A stretch of DNA of 64,000 nucleotides from NCBI GenBank assembly GCA_949035555.1, contig CAROLD010000001.1:225184-289183 (forward strand). Direction: 5' to 3'. Below are positions 42,343 through 53,600 of this stretch, piece after piece. Source of the stretch: an uncultured bacterium (GTDB lineage Bacteria; Cyanobacteriota; Vampirovibrionia; Gastranaerophilales; Gastranaerophilaceae). Below the pieces are notes generated by a model, which worked only from the letters and a program-made list of their open reading frames with translations, ran no database searches and was not told where the DNA came from. How positions within the stretch are numbered: the first letter of the stretch is position 1; each line of letters begins with the position of its first letter. The position numbers and the translations under genes were made by a program.

Positions 42343-44946
42343 TTAAATACCTTTCAATTCTTTTTCAATTTGAGGCAGGATTTCATCAAGCTTGGAAGCA
42401 TCTTTAACTCCGCCCTGTGCAAAATTAGGTCTGCCGCCGCCGTTTGCACCAGTAGCCCTTGCAATTTCACCAACAATTTTACCTGCATTCACACCGCGTT
42501 TTACAAAACTATCGGAAACTTTTACTGCAACTGAAGTCTCACCTGCTAAAACAATGATACTTTCGCCAAGTTTTTGAGATAAGTATTCCAAACCGATTTT
42601 CATTCCCAAAGGTTTTACTGCAACTTTAGAAATAAATAGTTTGCCGCCTTCAATATCCTGCGCTCGGTCAACGGATGACGCAAATTTACCTCTTGCGTTT
42701 TCTTCTTCAAGTTTTTCTATCTGTTTTTGAAGTTCTTTGTTTTCATCGGTTAACTTCTCTACTCTGTCAACAACTTCTTCAAAGTGAGATTTGAATTTTG
42801 ATGCTAATTTATCAATTTCAACAGATTTAGCATTCAAATATTCAATAGCGGAACTTGAAACCACAACTTCTATACGTCTTGTACCTGCCGCAATTGCGCT
42901 TTCAGAAACAATTTTGACAAGTCTCAAATCTTTAAGCTGTCTTGCGTGAGTTCCCGCGCAGAATTCTTTGGAAATACAATTATCACCACATTCAATTGAA
43001 ACAACTCTAACTTCTTCTCCGTATTTTTCTCCGAATAATGCTGTTGCGCCTGTCATTTCAGCTTCTTTAATACCCATAACTTTAGTATTAACGCGGAAAC
43101 CTTCACCAATCCATTTATTCATTAATGTTTCAACTTTTCTTATTTCATCTGCGCTCATTGCTCTTGAGAACGTAAAGTCAAATCTCATACGGTTTTCTTC
43201 AACTAAAGAACCGGCCTGTTTAACTTCATCACCAAGAACTTTCACCAACGCCGCCTGTAAAAGGTGGGCAGAAGTGTGGTGAACTCTGATTTCTTCACGT
43301 CTTTCTAGGTCGATACAAGCTTTTACAACATCACCGATAACTACTTCTCCATTCAAAATATTACATCTATGAACATACAAATCATTTACTTTGAAAGTTG
43401 TTAAAACTTCGGCTTTTAAATTCTCACTTTCAAGGATGCCGCTATCGCCAACCTGTCCGCCGCACTCTGCGTAGAACGGAGTTTTATCCAGAACGATATC
43501 AACGTAGCCTTCACCTTCTACCTGTGCAAGAATTTTCGCATTCGCACATTCATCTTCAGAGTAGCCGATAAACTCGGTTGAGCCGACTTCCTGTTCTATT
43601 TTAGCGTATTTAATATCGCCTGTAACACTGATTTTTGCCGTTGCCGCTTTTGCACGTTCTTTTTGTTCCTGCATTGCAGCTTTGAAACCTGCTTCATCAA
43701 TATTCAAACCGTTTTCTTCAGCAATTTCTTTTGTTAATTCAAACGGGAAGCCGAAAGTATCGTACAATTTAAAAGCACTTTCACCATCAATATCTTTTTT
43801 AGCTTCGATGAATTCATCAAGCATTTTATATCCACGATCAAGTGTTTTATTAAATCTTTCTTCTTCTTTTCGGATTGTATCAACAACTTTTTGTTTATTT
43901 TTAACGATTTCAGGATAAGCTTCACCGTAGTTATCAACAATAACATCAACAAGTTTATACAAGAACGGCAATTCCATACCCAAAATTTTACCGTGGCGCA
44001 ATGCACGTCTCAAAATCATACGTAAAACATAGCTTCTGCCTTCATTTCCCGGGATTACACCATCAGAAATCAAGAAGGTTACACATCTTGCGTGGTCAGT
44101 AATGATACGAAGAGAAACATCTGTTTTTTCAGATTTTTTATAAGGGACACCACTCATTTCGGAAACTTTGTCCATAACTGGTTTTAACAGGTCAGTTTCA
44201 AAAGTTGAAGCAACACCCTGGCAAACCATTGTAATACGCTCCAAGCCCATGCCTGTATCAACGTTTTTACTTTCCAGAGGTGACTGGTTTCCTTCTTCAT
44301 CCTGATAAAGTTCTGTGAATACAAGGTTCCAAATTTCAACCCATCTGTCACATTCACAAGTGTCAATGCCGCAGTTAGGATCATCACATTTGTATTCTTC
44401 ACCTAAGTCATAGTGAATTTCAGAACAAGGTCCACAAGAACCTGATGCCCCCGGAGGTCCCCAGAAGTTATCTTTTTTGCCCTTGCGCTTAATACGTTCG
44501 GCAGGAACTCCTACACTTCTCCATATATCATAAGCTTCATTGTCAGTTTCAAAAATAGTAATCCAGAGTCTGTCTTTATCTAATTTCAAAACTTCGGTAA
44601 CGAATTCCCAAGCCCAAGGAATAATTTCTTTTTTATAATAGTCTCCAAAAGAAAAATTACCTAACATTTCAAAGAAAGTATGGTGGCGCGGAGTGCGACC
44701 TACATTTTCAATATCACTGTCTTTGCCGCCCGCTCTAGCACATTTCTGACAAGAGGTTGCACGAGCAGGGTCATACGGAGATTTCACAATCCCCAAAAAT
44801 ATTGGCAAAAATTGCAACATACCAGCAGTAGTAAGCAAAACAGTAGGATTATCAGGCACTAGGCTTGAACTTTCTACAACTGTATGCTGGTGTTTATCTT
44901 TGAAATAGTCTAAATATAATTTTCTAATTTGATTTCCGGTTAGCAT
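42343..44946 (-). CDS. alaS: Alanyl-tRNA synthetase
   Basis: Charges tRNA-Ala. The class II catalytic domain (TAGMLQFLPIFLG, then RHHTFFEMLGNFSFGDYYK), the editing domain with HHTSAHLLQAALVKVLG and the metal-binding CAGTHARQL, and a C-terminal coiled coil and C-Ala domain (GGGRPNFAQGGVKD) are all present. At 867 residues it is full length. CGPCSEIHYDLG and the cysteine-rich insertion after it are typical. AAGGAAACAAGATT precedes the ATG. Confidence 0.97.
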   Translation of the reverse strand: MLTGNQIRKLYLDYFKDKHQHTVVESSSLVPDNPTVLLTTAGMLQFLPIFLGIVKSPYDPARATSCQKCARAGGKDSDIENVGRTPRHHTFFEMLGNFSFGDYYKKEIIPWAWEFVTEVLKLDKDRLWITIFETDNEAYDIWRSVGVPAERIKRKGKKDNFWGPPGASGSCGPCSEIHYDLGEEYKCDDPNCGIDTCECDRWVEIWNLVFTELYQDEEGNQSPLESKNVDTGMGLERITMVCQGVASTFETDLLKPVMDKVSEMSGVPYKKSEKTDVSLRIITDHARCVTFLISDGVIPGNEGRSYVLRMILRRALRHGKILGMELPFLYKLVDVIVDNYGEAYPEIVKNKQKVVDTIRKEEERFNKTLDRGYKMLDEFIEAKKDIDGESAFKLYDTFGFPFELTKEIAEENGLNIDEAGFKAAMQEQKERAKAATAKISVTGDIKYAKIEQEVGSTEFIGYSEDECANAKILAQVEGEGYVDIVLDKTPFYAECGGQVGDSGILESENLKAEVLTTFKVNDLYVHRCNILNGEVVIGDVVKACIDLERREEIRVHHTSAHLLQAALVKVLGDEVKQAGSLVEENRMRFDFTFSRAMSADEIRKVETLMNKWIGEGFRVNTKVMGIKEAEMTGATALFGEKYGEEVRVVSIECGDNCISKEFCAGTHARQLKDLRLVKIVSESAIAAGTRRIEVVVSSSAIEYLNAKSVEIDKLASKFKSHFEEVVDRVEKLTDENKELQKQIEKLEEENARGKFASSVDRAQDIEGGKLFISKVAVKPLGMKIGLEYLSQKLGESIIVLAGETSVAVKVSDSFVKRGVNAGKIVGEIARATGANGGGRPNFAQGGVKDASKLDEILPQIEKELKGI

Positions 44947-45283
44947 AATCTTGTTTCCTTATAAATTTAAATACTCGCTAAAAAAATTATACAATAAACA
45001 AAAATACCGAACAATTTATCAATTCCACTCCGCCAGTCGGGTAATACGAAATTGCCTAACTGTATAATTGCCGAAAAAATATGTATTTAATTAAATAAAA
45101 TAGTAAATAAAAAAGCAAAAACTTTTTCATACTTCCAGCTATTCTTAATAAGAGCCTTATGGCTCTTTTTCTTTTTTGGGTAAATAGGGTCAGGGCAAAT
45201 GCTATAAGAAACAAATTTAATACATGGCTAAATATTAAAAAACACTTGCAAGAAAATTTTTTCGTGCTAATATAAAAACACAA
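44947..45283. other. Gap between alaS and tRNA-Arg holding an orphan terminator
   Basis: No confident gene. A clean terminator, AAGAGCC-TTAT-GGCTCTTTTTCTTTTTT, lies at 45150-45178 on the plus strand with no gene before it. On the minus strand a 24-residue hydrophobic reading frame (45056-45130, MKKFLLFYLLFYLIKYIFF...) has GGAAG before its ATG. A TATAAT box on the plus strand at 45063-45068 could make an RNA antisense to that frame. Confidence 0.45.
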
Positions 45284-45357
<74 letters not shown>

Positions 45358-45368
45358 AATATATTTTT

Positions 45369-45395
45369 AAAGAGGGCTATAAGCCCTCTTTTTAT
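45369..45395 (+). terminator. Terminator after tRNA-Arg
   Basis: AAAGAGGGCT / AGCCCTCTTT followed by TTTATTT. Confidence 0.9.
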
Positions 45396-45429
45396 TTGCA
45401 ATTATTATAAAAATCTTTAAATAATATGT

Positions 45430-46715
45430 ATGAACAAGATTATTTACTTTATAATAAGTTTTTTTATTAGTTTTACACTAATATTAACTTGGCAGTATAT
45501 ATTTCCGTCAAATAATGATTATTTAGTTCCGTAACAGAATCATTAAACAAAGCTAACGAAATACAAGAATTTTTACTAACACCAACCAGACCAACCAGAT
45601 TAGCAATAGTTTCTGAAGACAAAAAACATCCACAATCATATGCAATATTTGTTAATAAACTAAGTCGCAAACAAAATCGCTTAGTAACACATCAGCTTTT
45701 GAACAGCGACATTTTTGACGAGTCTGTCAAGCTTGCACTCGGCATAAAACATACAAATAATCTTTTAAAAATGCTTAAACAGATAAAACGGGAATGTGAA
45801 AATATTTTGTACGGGATAGATGGTATTACTTGGCTGGAAGTTAAAATAGTTCCACCGGAGAATATCAATGATGATAATGCTAAAATTAAATCTATAACTG
45901 TCAGATATGAAACAGAAAAAAATGCGGATTCACAAAAAATTAGGAGAAAAGTTGAAACTTTTATAAATTCATTATTTAAAATTTCCACTAATGAAATTAT
46001 CATAGAGGATTTGAACCTAAATTATAAAGCGTATTCTCTAATTGTAATAGCACAAGATGAATTTGAAAATAAAAATTACTCAAAAGCAACAGATCTTGTA
46101 AAAGAAGCAAGTCAATTAAATAATCGTTACTCAAGTGATGTTGATACAATTCCTAAAATTGTTAATCTTGAAACAAAATTAAAAACTTCCCTAGATTATA
46201 TTAAAATGGGGGATTTGCTTAGGTCAGATATTTTCATCACCAGTTCATATTGCAACTTAGAAGCAATCAAAAACTACAAAAAAGCATTGGAGCTTAACCC
46301 TAATGCTTATGGAGTTTATGAAAAAATTGCTCGCGCCTATTCTTCACTAAGTATGGAGTATTCAATATTATCAGATTTTTCAACAGAGACAAAGTTGAAA
46401 GAACTAAAACAAGAATATCAAGATAAATCTGCTGAATATTCCTTAAAAGCTGTAACGCATTCACAAGGAAATGATAGAGTTTACCAGTCATTAGCTTATT
46501 ACTATTACAGCAAGGGTGATTATAATAAAGCTTTAGAATATTATAATAAAATTGATATCCCAAAAGATTATTATCGTAAATCAGAGCTTAGTAATAAAAA
46601 AGTTTATGCAAACTTTAAAACAGGTCATTATATTGAAGCCTGGAAAGAAACAAAGGATTGTTCAGTGTGGTTATGCCGATTTATTCGACTAAATCGTGTA
46701 CCTGATAAAATTTAA
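45430..46715 (+). pseudogene. Membrane-anchored TPR protein gene with a frameshift near the 5' end
   Basis: A start at 45430 gives a membrane anchor, MNKIIYFIISFFISFTLILT, that ends at a stop near 45533. The downstream frame, open from about 45526 to 46715, continues a plausible protein (SSVTESLNKANEIQEFLL, then LAIVSEDKKHPQSYAIFV, then TPR-like repeats such as NPNAYGVYEKIARAYSS) but has no good start; the first candidate is a TTG at 45699 without a ribosome site. A single indel near 45515-45525 would join them into a ~425-residue protein. It may be a recent mutation or a sequence error. Confidence 0.62.
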
Positions 46716-46842
46716 TCAATATTTTAACTTAAATTCTTTGGGGGAGTATTAACTTCACATTTCTTTACTTCCTAGCAAAATTTTACTAATTACAATTTTA
46801 ATACTCATTAAATTAAGTAATAATTTGTTAGGAAGAAACAAT

Positions 46843-47412
46843 ATGCAAATTACACTACTCAACAACTATTTTTATACCCCAAACTTAAAAAGTAATAAAA
46901 ATCTGAATAATTTTAAGCCGGCGCCTTTACAGATAACAGAAACAGCCGGAAGTCTCGGTATTACTCCTAATAAAACACAGGGGAAAAGTATGATTAACTT
47001 CTGTGGATTTTCTAATTCTAAAAATAATCTGACAGAAGCTGATAATAATTTTGCTGAAGGTATTGGCAAAATTTACAGATTAGATAAAAACCAAATTAAA
47101 GAACTTAAATCATTCATCAAAAATTTCTTGAAAGAAAATAACTTTAAAAAAATTTCTGATATGCAAGGCTTTGAATTTCTTAATGAATCAGCTCTTCTTA
47201 CAGAACAAATTAGTAACTTATTAGATTTAACCGACTATGAAGATACTAATCTGTCAGTTTTGATAACAATGCAAATTAATGAAGGAGATTTTACAAAAAT
47301 CCGCTACAAAAACGGGAAGTCAGTTCTTGAAACAGATAAGTTTGTAAAAGATTTTACACCTGTTGAAAATCTGTTGAATAAACATAGTATAGATGATATT
47401 GATGTCATTTGA
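46843..47412 (+). CDS. Unknown protein
   Basis: A 189-residue protein with an Asn-rich, low-complexity N-terminus (MQITLLNNYFYTPNLKSNKN) that includes INFCGFS, then a helical part with GIGKIYRLDKNQIKELKSF and LLDLTDYEDTNLSVLITM. No signal peptide or domain is recognised. AGGAAG precedes the ATG at 46843; a TTG six codons upstream is less likely. The stop overlaps the start of the next gene. Confidence 0.7.
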   Translation: MQITLLNNYFYTPNLKSNKNLNNFKPAPLQITETAGSLGITPNKTQGKSMINFCGFSNSKNNLTEADNNFAEGIGKIYRLDKNQIKELKSFIKNFLKENNFKKISDMQGFEFLNESALLTEQISNLLDLTDYEDTNLSVLITMQINEGDFTKIRYKNGKSVLETDKFVKDFTPVENLLNKHSIDDIDVI

Positions 47413-47635
47413 AAACTTACTTAAAATGATTGACCAAAGACAAACAGAAAGAGAAGTTCATAAAAATGGGGCTTCAATAATAGAAATTGCGTACAAAATT
47501 TCCGACGAATACAATTTACCCAAAAATTCAGTTCAAGAAATAATAGAAATAATAGAAGAACAAAAACTTCAAAGCAACAAACAAAATTTATCAGATGTGA
47601 TAGATGTTTTCAACAGAAAAAACGAAGAAGATTGA
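47402..47635 (+). CDS. Small helical protein, function unknown
   Basis: A 77-residue, highly charged protein (MSFENLLKMIDQRQTEREVH, then SVQEIIEIIEEQKLQ) predicted to be helical. It overlaps the previous gene by 11 bases and is probably co-translated with it. The ATG at 47402 was chosen over 47393 because the earlier codons lack a ribosome site. It is followed at once by a strong terminator. Confidence 0.65.
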   Translation: MSFENLLKMIDQRQTEREVHKNGASIIEIAYKISDEYNLPKNSVQEIIEIIEEQKLQSNKQNLSDVIDVFNRKNEED

Positions 47636-47642
47636 CTTCATT

Positions 47643-47670
47643 AAAAAAGGCTCCGTACGGAGCCTTTTTT
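47643..47670. terminator. Bidirectional terminator
   Basis: AAAAAAGGCTCC / GGAGCCTTTTTT with loop GTAC; shared by the two-gene unit on the left and the convergent autotransporter gene. Confidence 0.93.
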
Positions 47671-47675
47671 AGTCA

Positions 47676-50600
47676 TTATTTCATACTCAATGATTTGATT
47701 TGAAGTTTTCTTTGAGGTACATTTTGAACCTTATCTTCTATTTTCTTGGAAGATTTAAACCAGTCAAACAGATATTGAGCACCAAACTGGAAGCCTACAC
47801 CTGTTCTTCCGCCGTTTCTGAATACCAGCTGGAAGTATGATGTTAATCTGTCTTTCCAAGTTTTGTTTGCACCAAATCCGTATTGGAAATATCCGTGTCT
47901 CATATCAACATTTGATAATCTTACATTACCGGCTTTACCGTCAACGTGGTCATTGATATTGTACATATACTGGAATGTAGCATACAAATTCCAAGTTTCA
48001 CGTGCATATATTATATTCACACCAGGTGCAACATTTATACCGTTCAAGTGACCAGAACCCATACTCATTGTACCAAAATCAGTTCCCCAGTTTTGACGTC
48101 CGAAGATATTATAAGCTAACATCATTGTCGGCTGAACAGTAAGATGTTTTGTTGCATGAAGATTATATGCCGCTTTAGCTGCGGAACCTGCGAACCAGTT
48201 GCCTGCTCTGTCTGTTGAGCCTTCAACGGACATTTCATTGTTATAGCCGCCGCCATAGGCAAGAATGGAACCGACAAAATCATTCTTCATAAAGGTTCCC
48301 ATAAAGCCGCCTTGACCGCCGTTTTGATACATACTTACACGGTTAAATGATTGATGAGATCCATTATAACCAATATATGCTGTCGGCATAAATTTCCAGC
48401 CGTTTTTCAAATTCATAACCGGGAAGTCTGCTCCCACAATTGACCCATAAGCATTATTATGAACATTCAAACCTTGAGTCATTGAAAGGGTTTCAAAGTT
48501 AACATATGATTTAAACCACAATCCGCCATCTTCTTTTCTGTATTGATATGGAGCAAATTGAGATTCTGAAATGGCATATCTGTTAGCATTACGTCCTTGG
48601 GCAAGAAATCTTTCACTTGATAATGTAACATGATTTAATAACATGTCATCAATTGCTAACTGATTATTCCACATTGCCATTGTAGCAACCTGTCCTCTAA
48701 AGACCTGAGGGTTATATTTTGTCAGGTTAGAAGTATAATATCCGCCACCTGCAGATCGCAAATCATACCAGCCGATTGGAGTAAAGATTTGTTTATCCGT
48801 TGCATCAAAATTTACATTTGTGATATTTTTTGCATCAAATATTTGCAATTTTATATGTCTGTCGATAGGACATAAACCTAAGAAATCAAAGTCTGAAACA
48901 TTTAATGTACCTTGAGAATCTGATTTCAAATTATCAATTACAAATACATCATTTTTCCAATCACGAGGAGAAATATTTATTGCAACATTGTTTCTGTCGT
49001 TCACAATCATATTTTCAGCAACTGATGTATTTAGTTTTCCGTTCATTACGTTCAATAACGAATTATTTGCCATAGTTAGATTGTCAACATTCAATTCAGC
49101 AGTAGTTCCGCCCATCCATAAGCTAGAGTTGTTTAGTATGTTTACATCGCCGCCAGTGATATAACTATGCGAATCTGTAATCAAAATATGCGAATTATTT
49201 TGGAAAGTTGAAGTTCCGCCAATCTGTTGTAAACCACCGCCGGAACCTGTTGAGTTAACCAGTTCGGTTGTTGTTAAATGTCCGCCGTCGTTATTAATCA
49301 TGCCGCTCCATTTATCTTTAGAATCAAGATTTAATTTCGCGCCATTTCTGATATTTACAAGAGCATTTTGCTGAATATCAACATTAACGTCATCATGAAT
49401 CTGACTTGGAATTTGGATATTCAATATTGAACCGCTTAATAAATTTAAATCACCGGTATTTGCTTCCAAAGTTCCACTGTGAGTTGTACCATAGTTCAAC
49501 ACACCGCCGTTAAGACTTATTTTTCCATCCCATTGATCGTTATCATTGATTGCAACAGTTCCGCCCTTCAAGATATCAATAATAGAATGTTCAGGAAGTG
49601 CAACTACAACATCCAAATCTATATATGAACCATCTCGAATAGTTAGAGTTCCTGTGCTGAAATTCAAATTACCTGCATCTGCATGAAGAATACCATCATT
49701 TGAAGTTCTTTCATCAATATTAAGAGTTCCGTCTTTGAGATTTATGAAACCTTTCCAAGTGTCATTACCGTTAATAGTCACCTCTCCGCCTGTAATATTC
49801 AGATTAGAACCTTTAGTTATTATTACAGAAGGACTGTCTGCTCCGCCGGCAATTATACTATCTTTGCCAATATTTAAATTCCCTTTATTCAGAGTAACTG
49901 TTCCGCCTTCGGCTACGAATTTACCATTACCTTTCAGACTGTCTAATTCAAGAGTACCATCAGTAATTTTAATTTCACCTGTCCAGATGTCATTATTATT
50001 AAGTTTAACATCTCCGCCTGTAATGTCTAAAACTGATTTATTGCTAATTATTAAAGAAGTTTCATTCTCAATTTTACTGCCTGATGCCATTTCAAGAGTT
50101 CCGGAAATAACATTAACGATACCGCCTTCGGCAAGAAGTGTACTGTTCTGTTCAATGTTATCGATAGTTAGCAAACCGCCGTTTTTAACATTAATTACAC
50201 CGCTCCATATATCGCCTGCATTCAAAGCCAGACCGCTTTTTTCTGCACTGTTCTGAACGGTAGTTGTAGTGCCTTCTCTTAAGACTACTGTAGCGGCATT
50301 CATAATCACACTTGTTTTTTCTATAACAAGATTACCGTTTTCAAGAGTTACATTACCTCCTGAAGCTGTAATTATGCCATTTGAAGCGATATTATCGATT
50401 GTCAAATCGCCATCTGAAATATTAACTTGACCTGCCCAAGTATCGCCATCATTAAGTTCTACATTCCCGCCTTTAATATCTAAAAGTGATTTTTCATCAA
50501 TAGTTGCGGTAACGGCATTTAAAATTTTATCGTCTGTTTTAATAGTTAAAGTACTATTTTTAAGTTCAACTTCACCGCCAATTGCAGTGAATGCTCCGTT

Positions 50601-53600
50601 AGATTTTCTAAAATCAGAAATAATCAGTTTACCGTCTTCAACGTTTACAAGTCCTTTCCAGATATCGTTTCCGTTGATATTCACTGTACCGTCAGCAATA
50701 ACATTTAATATTGACTTATCATTAATAATTACTTGAACGGCATCACCAATCAAGCTTCCATTACCAATTGAAAGAACTGATTCTTGAGATGCATCTTTAC
50801 CGATATTCAACTTACCAGTTTGAACAGTTAACTTAGCATTTGCATCAATATCATTTTCCGTATACCAATTTAAAGTTCCGTTTTTAATAGTAGATTCACC
50901 TGCAAAGAACTTATTAGTAACATTTGTTGTTCCATTATTATCTTGCGTAAAGGTTCCTGTGTAAGCAGAATTATCACCTGAAATATTTAGAATTCCATTG
51001 TTAGTAATAGAACCTGAGCCTGCAATATTGCTTGCGATTGTATTGGTACCTGTCAATAGAGTTGTTCCGCTCGCAGACTGATATATATCATTAGCCGCAG
51101 AACCGTTTGCAGCACTGACAATAACATTAGTAAGAGTCATATTGCCTGCATTGTATATTGCACCGCCTTGTGCTGCTGCGTTGTCAGTGAAAGTCGTACC
51201 AGTAACAGCCATATTACCTGCATTATATATAGCACCGCCATTGCCGCCTGCTGTATTATTGTTCAAAATCGAATTGGTAACAATAAGATTGGCTTTTGTA
51301 GCATCCTCCGGCATTACACCATTATAAATTGCGCCGCCGTTTCCAGTTGCTTCGTTATTTTGTACTCTGACATTATTCAAAGTTATGACAGCTTTTTCAC
51401 TGTTATTTTCAACAACAGAACCATTTCCGGTTTTTTGTGCATCTTGAATAGTTAAATTCTTGATATCAAGTTTTACATCTTCACCTGCTGCAATATTGAA
51501 GAAACTGCCTCTGTTTCCTGTTGTTTGATGGGTTGTCTTATCATAAATTTCGCCTGAGATAATATTTTTGTCTCTATCGTGACCGGAAATACTAAAGTTA
51601 GCTTGAGTACCGATACCATCTTTTTGACCGGCAGTAGCACTTAAAGATTGGTCAATATGATAAATTTCTGTTGCAGTTGAACCATTATCTGAGAATTGGA
51701 AGAATCTTGTACCTTCAGTGGCATTCATGTTGTATAGAGTGCTTTCATCAGTATAATCTTTTATTTGCATTGAAATACTATGCCCATTATTAGCAGATTT
51801 CACATCATAAACCCACGAAGTTGTTGCACCTGTTGCAAACTCAACATCTGTAGGCTGACCTGCAAATTGAGCACCTGACAATACATCTTTTGTTGTCTGA
51901 TAGACATCAGGGTTACCGTTTTCTTCCCCTTTTATATAAATATTACCAAAGTTAAATTTAGTATTATTTGAACCATTTGTAATTGTCAAAGTATCTGTTT
52001 TAAGGACTTTTGATCCTGCTGTTGAACCATCAACAATCTCAACATTAAAACTTAATGTTGCATTGTCAGTTGTAAGATTAGTAAATGTATAATCTTTAGT
52101 TGCTGCGGCTTCGCCCTTTTCGACAAGATTCAAATCAGAGTTAGAAAGTCTGTACTCCGTACTTCCTGTGTAATCTTGCAATGTAAGGTTTACCGTGCTG
52201 TTATTAAATACAACTTTATTAGCTTTACCGTTATCGATTTTAGTTGTGAGTTCATAATTGCCTTGAACACCGGCAGATGCTCCAAAGTTAGCAGTGGCAC
52301 CTGAGCCTGTAAATTTTACTACATTATCAGAAACAACATTTTTATCAGCTGATTGAGCAGTATGATTCAACTGAGCATTATTGCCGAGTTTTACATTTGT
52401 ATAATCTATTGCTTCTGTAGATGTAATATTTAAGCTTCCGCCATTGATATTCTTTTCTCCGCCGAACACTTTACCAGTTGAAGCAACAGTTGTTGATCCG
52501 GCAGTTTGAGTATAGGTTCCGCTAAATTTTGAAGCGTCGGAATTTAAGGCAACATTCTTTGAGTTATTGAATGAACCGCTGCCTGTAATAGCTCCGTTAA
52601 GTGTTAAATCACCTGAATTTGAAGTAATACCGTTATTTGTTAACGCTCCGCTATAGTTTACAGTGTTCAAGAAATTCAAGTTAGAAATATTTGTACCATC
52701 TATATTTAAATCATTAGTTGCATCAGTACCATCAATAGTAATTGTCAAGCCTGTATTGGTACCGGCCTTTACTAAATCAAGTACACTATCAGCATTTGCA
52801 GTAATATAAACAGTTGAGCTGTCTTTTGATTCAAATTTCAGATTATTGCTAAATACAGAATCCTTATTAAACGTCAATGTTGATTTGTTATCAATAACAA
52901 GTCCACCATTACCGGAAATATTATTAACCGTATCGTCCTTTTTAAGTATTAATTTTGCAGTTTCATTAACAATAACATCCGCACCGCTAATATTACTTCC
53001 TCTTGAAACAACAAAATCCCCGTCTTCAAGTTCTACAGTACCACCGGTCGCATCAATTAGACCTTGAATATTATTAATATTCAATTTACCGTTGGAAATT
53101 TTTACTTTACCGTTTTCGTGCCAAGTATCAGTTGCCCCATCTAATGTTACACTGCCACCTTTGATATCAAGAGTCGCCCTATTAGAAATTTCAGTAATAA
53201 CGGATTTATCAATATAACTTCCATCAATAAAATTATAAGTTGTATCTGCGGTCAAAGTAACATTTCCACTATTAGCAGTCAATTTGCCATTGGTAGTAAC
53301 ATTAATATACACATTATAGACAAATGTACCGCCATTAACACTTACATTCCCACCACTCCAAGTATCGTTATTTGTAAATAATACAGTTCCATCTGTTGTA
53401 ATATCAATTGTTGAATTACTGTCAAAATTTACATTTGCAGGACCTGAAATCATACTTCCAGAACCAATTGTCAAGTTAGAATTTTTAATATCCAAAGTCC
53501 CGGTGGATGTAGAAATCACATTTAATACACCATTATCATTAACACCGTCAAGAACTAGAGACCCGTCAACTAAGGTAACATTGCCTTCCCAAGTATCATT

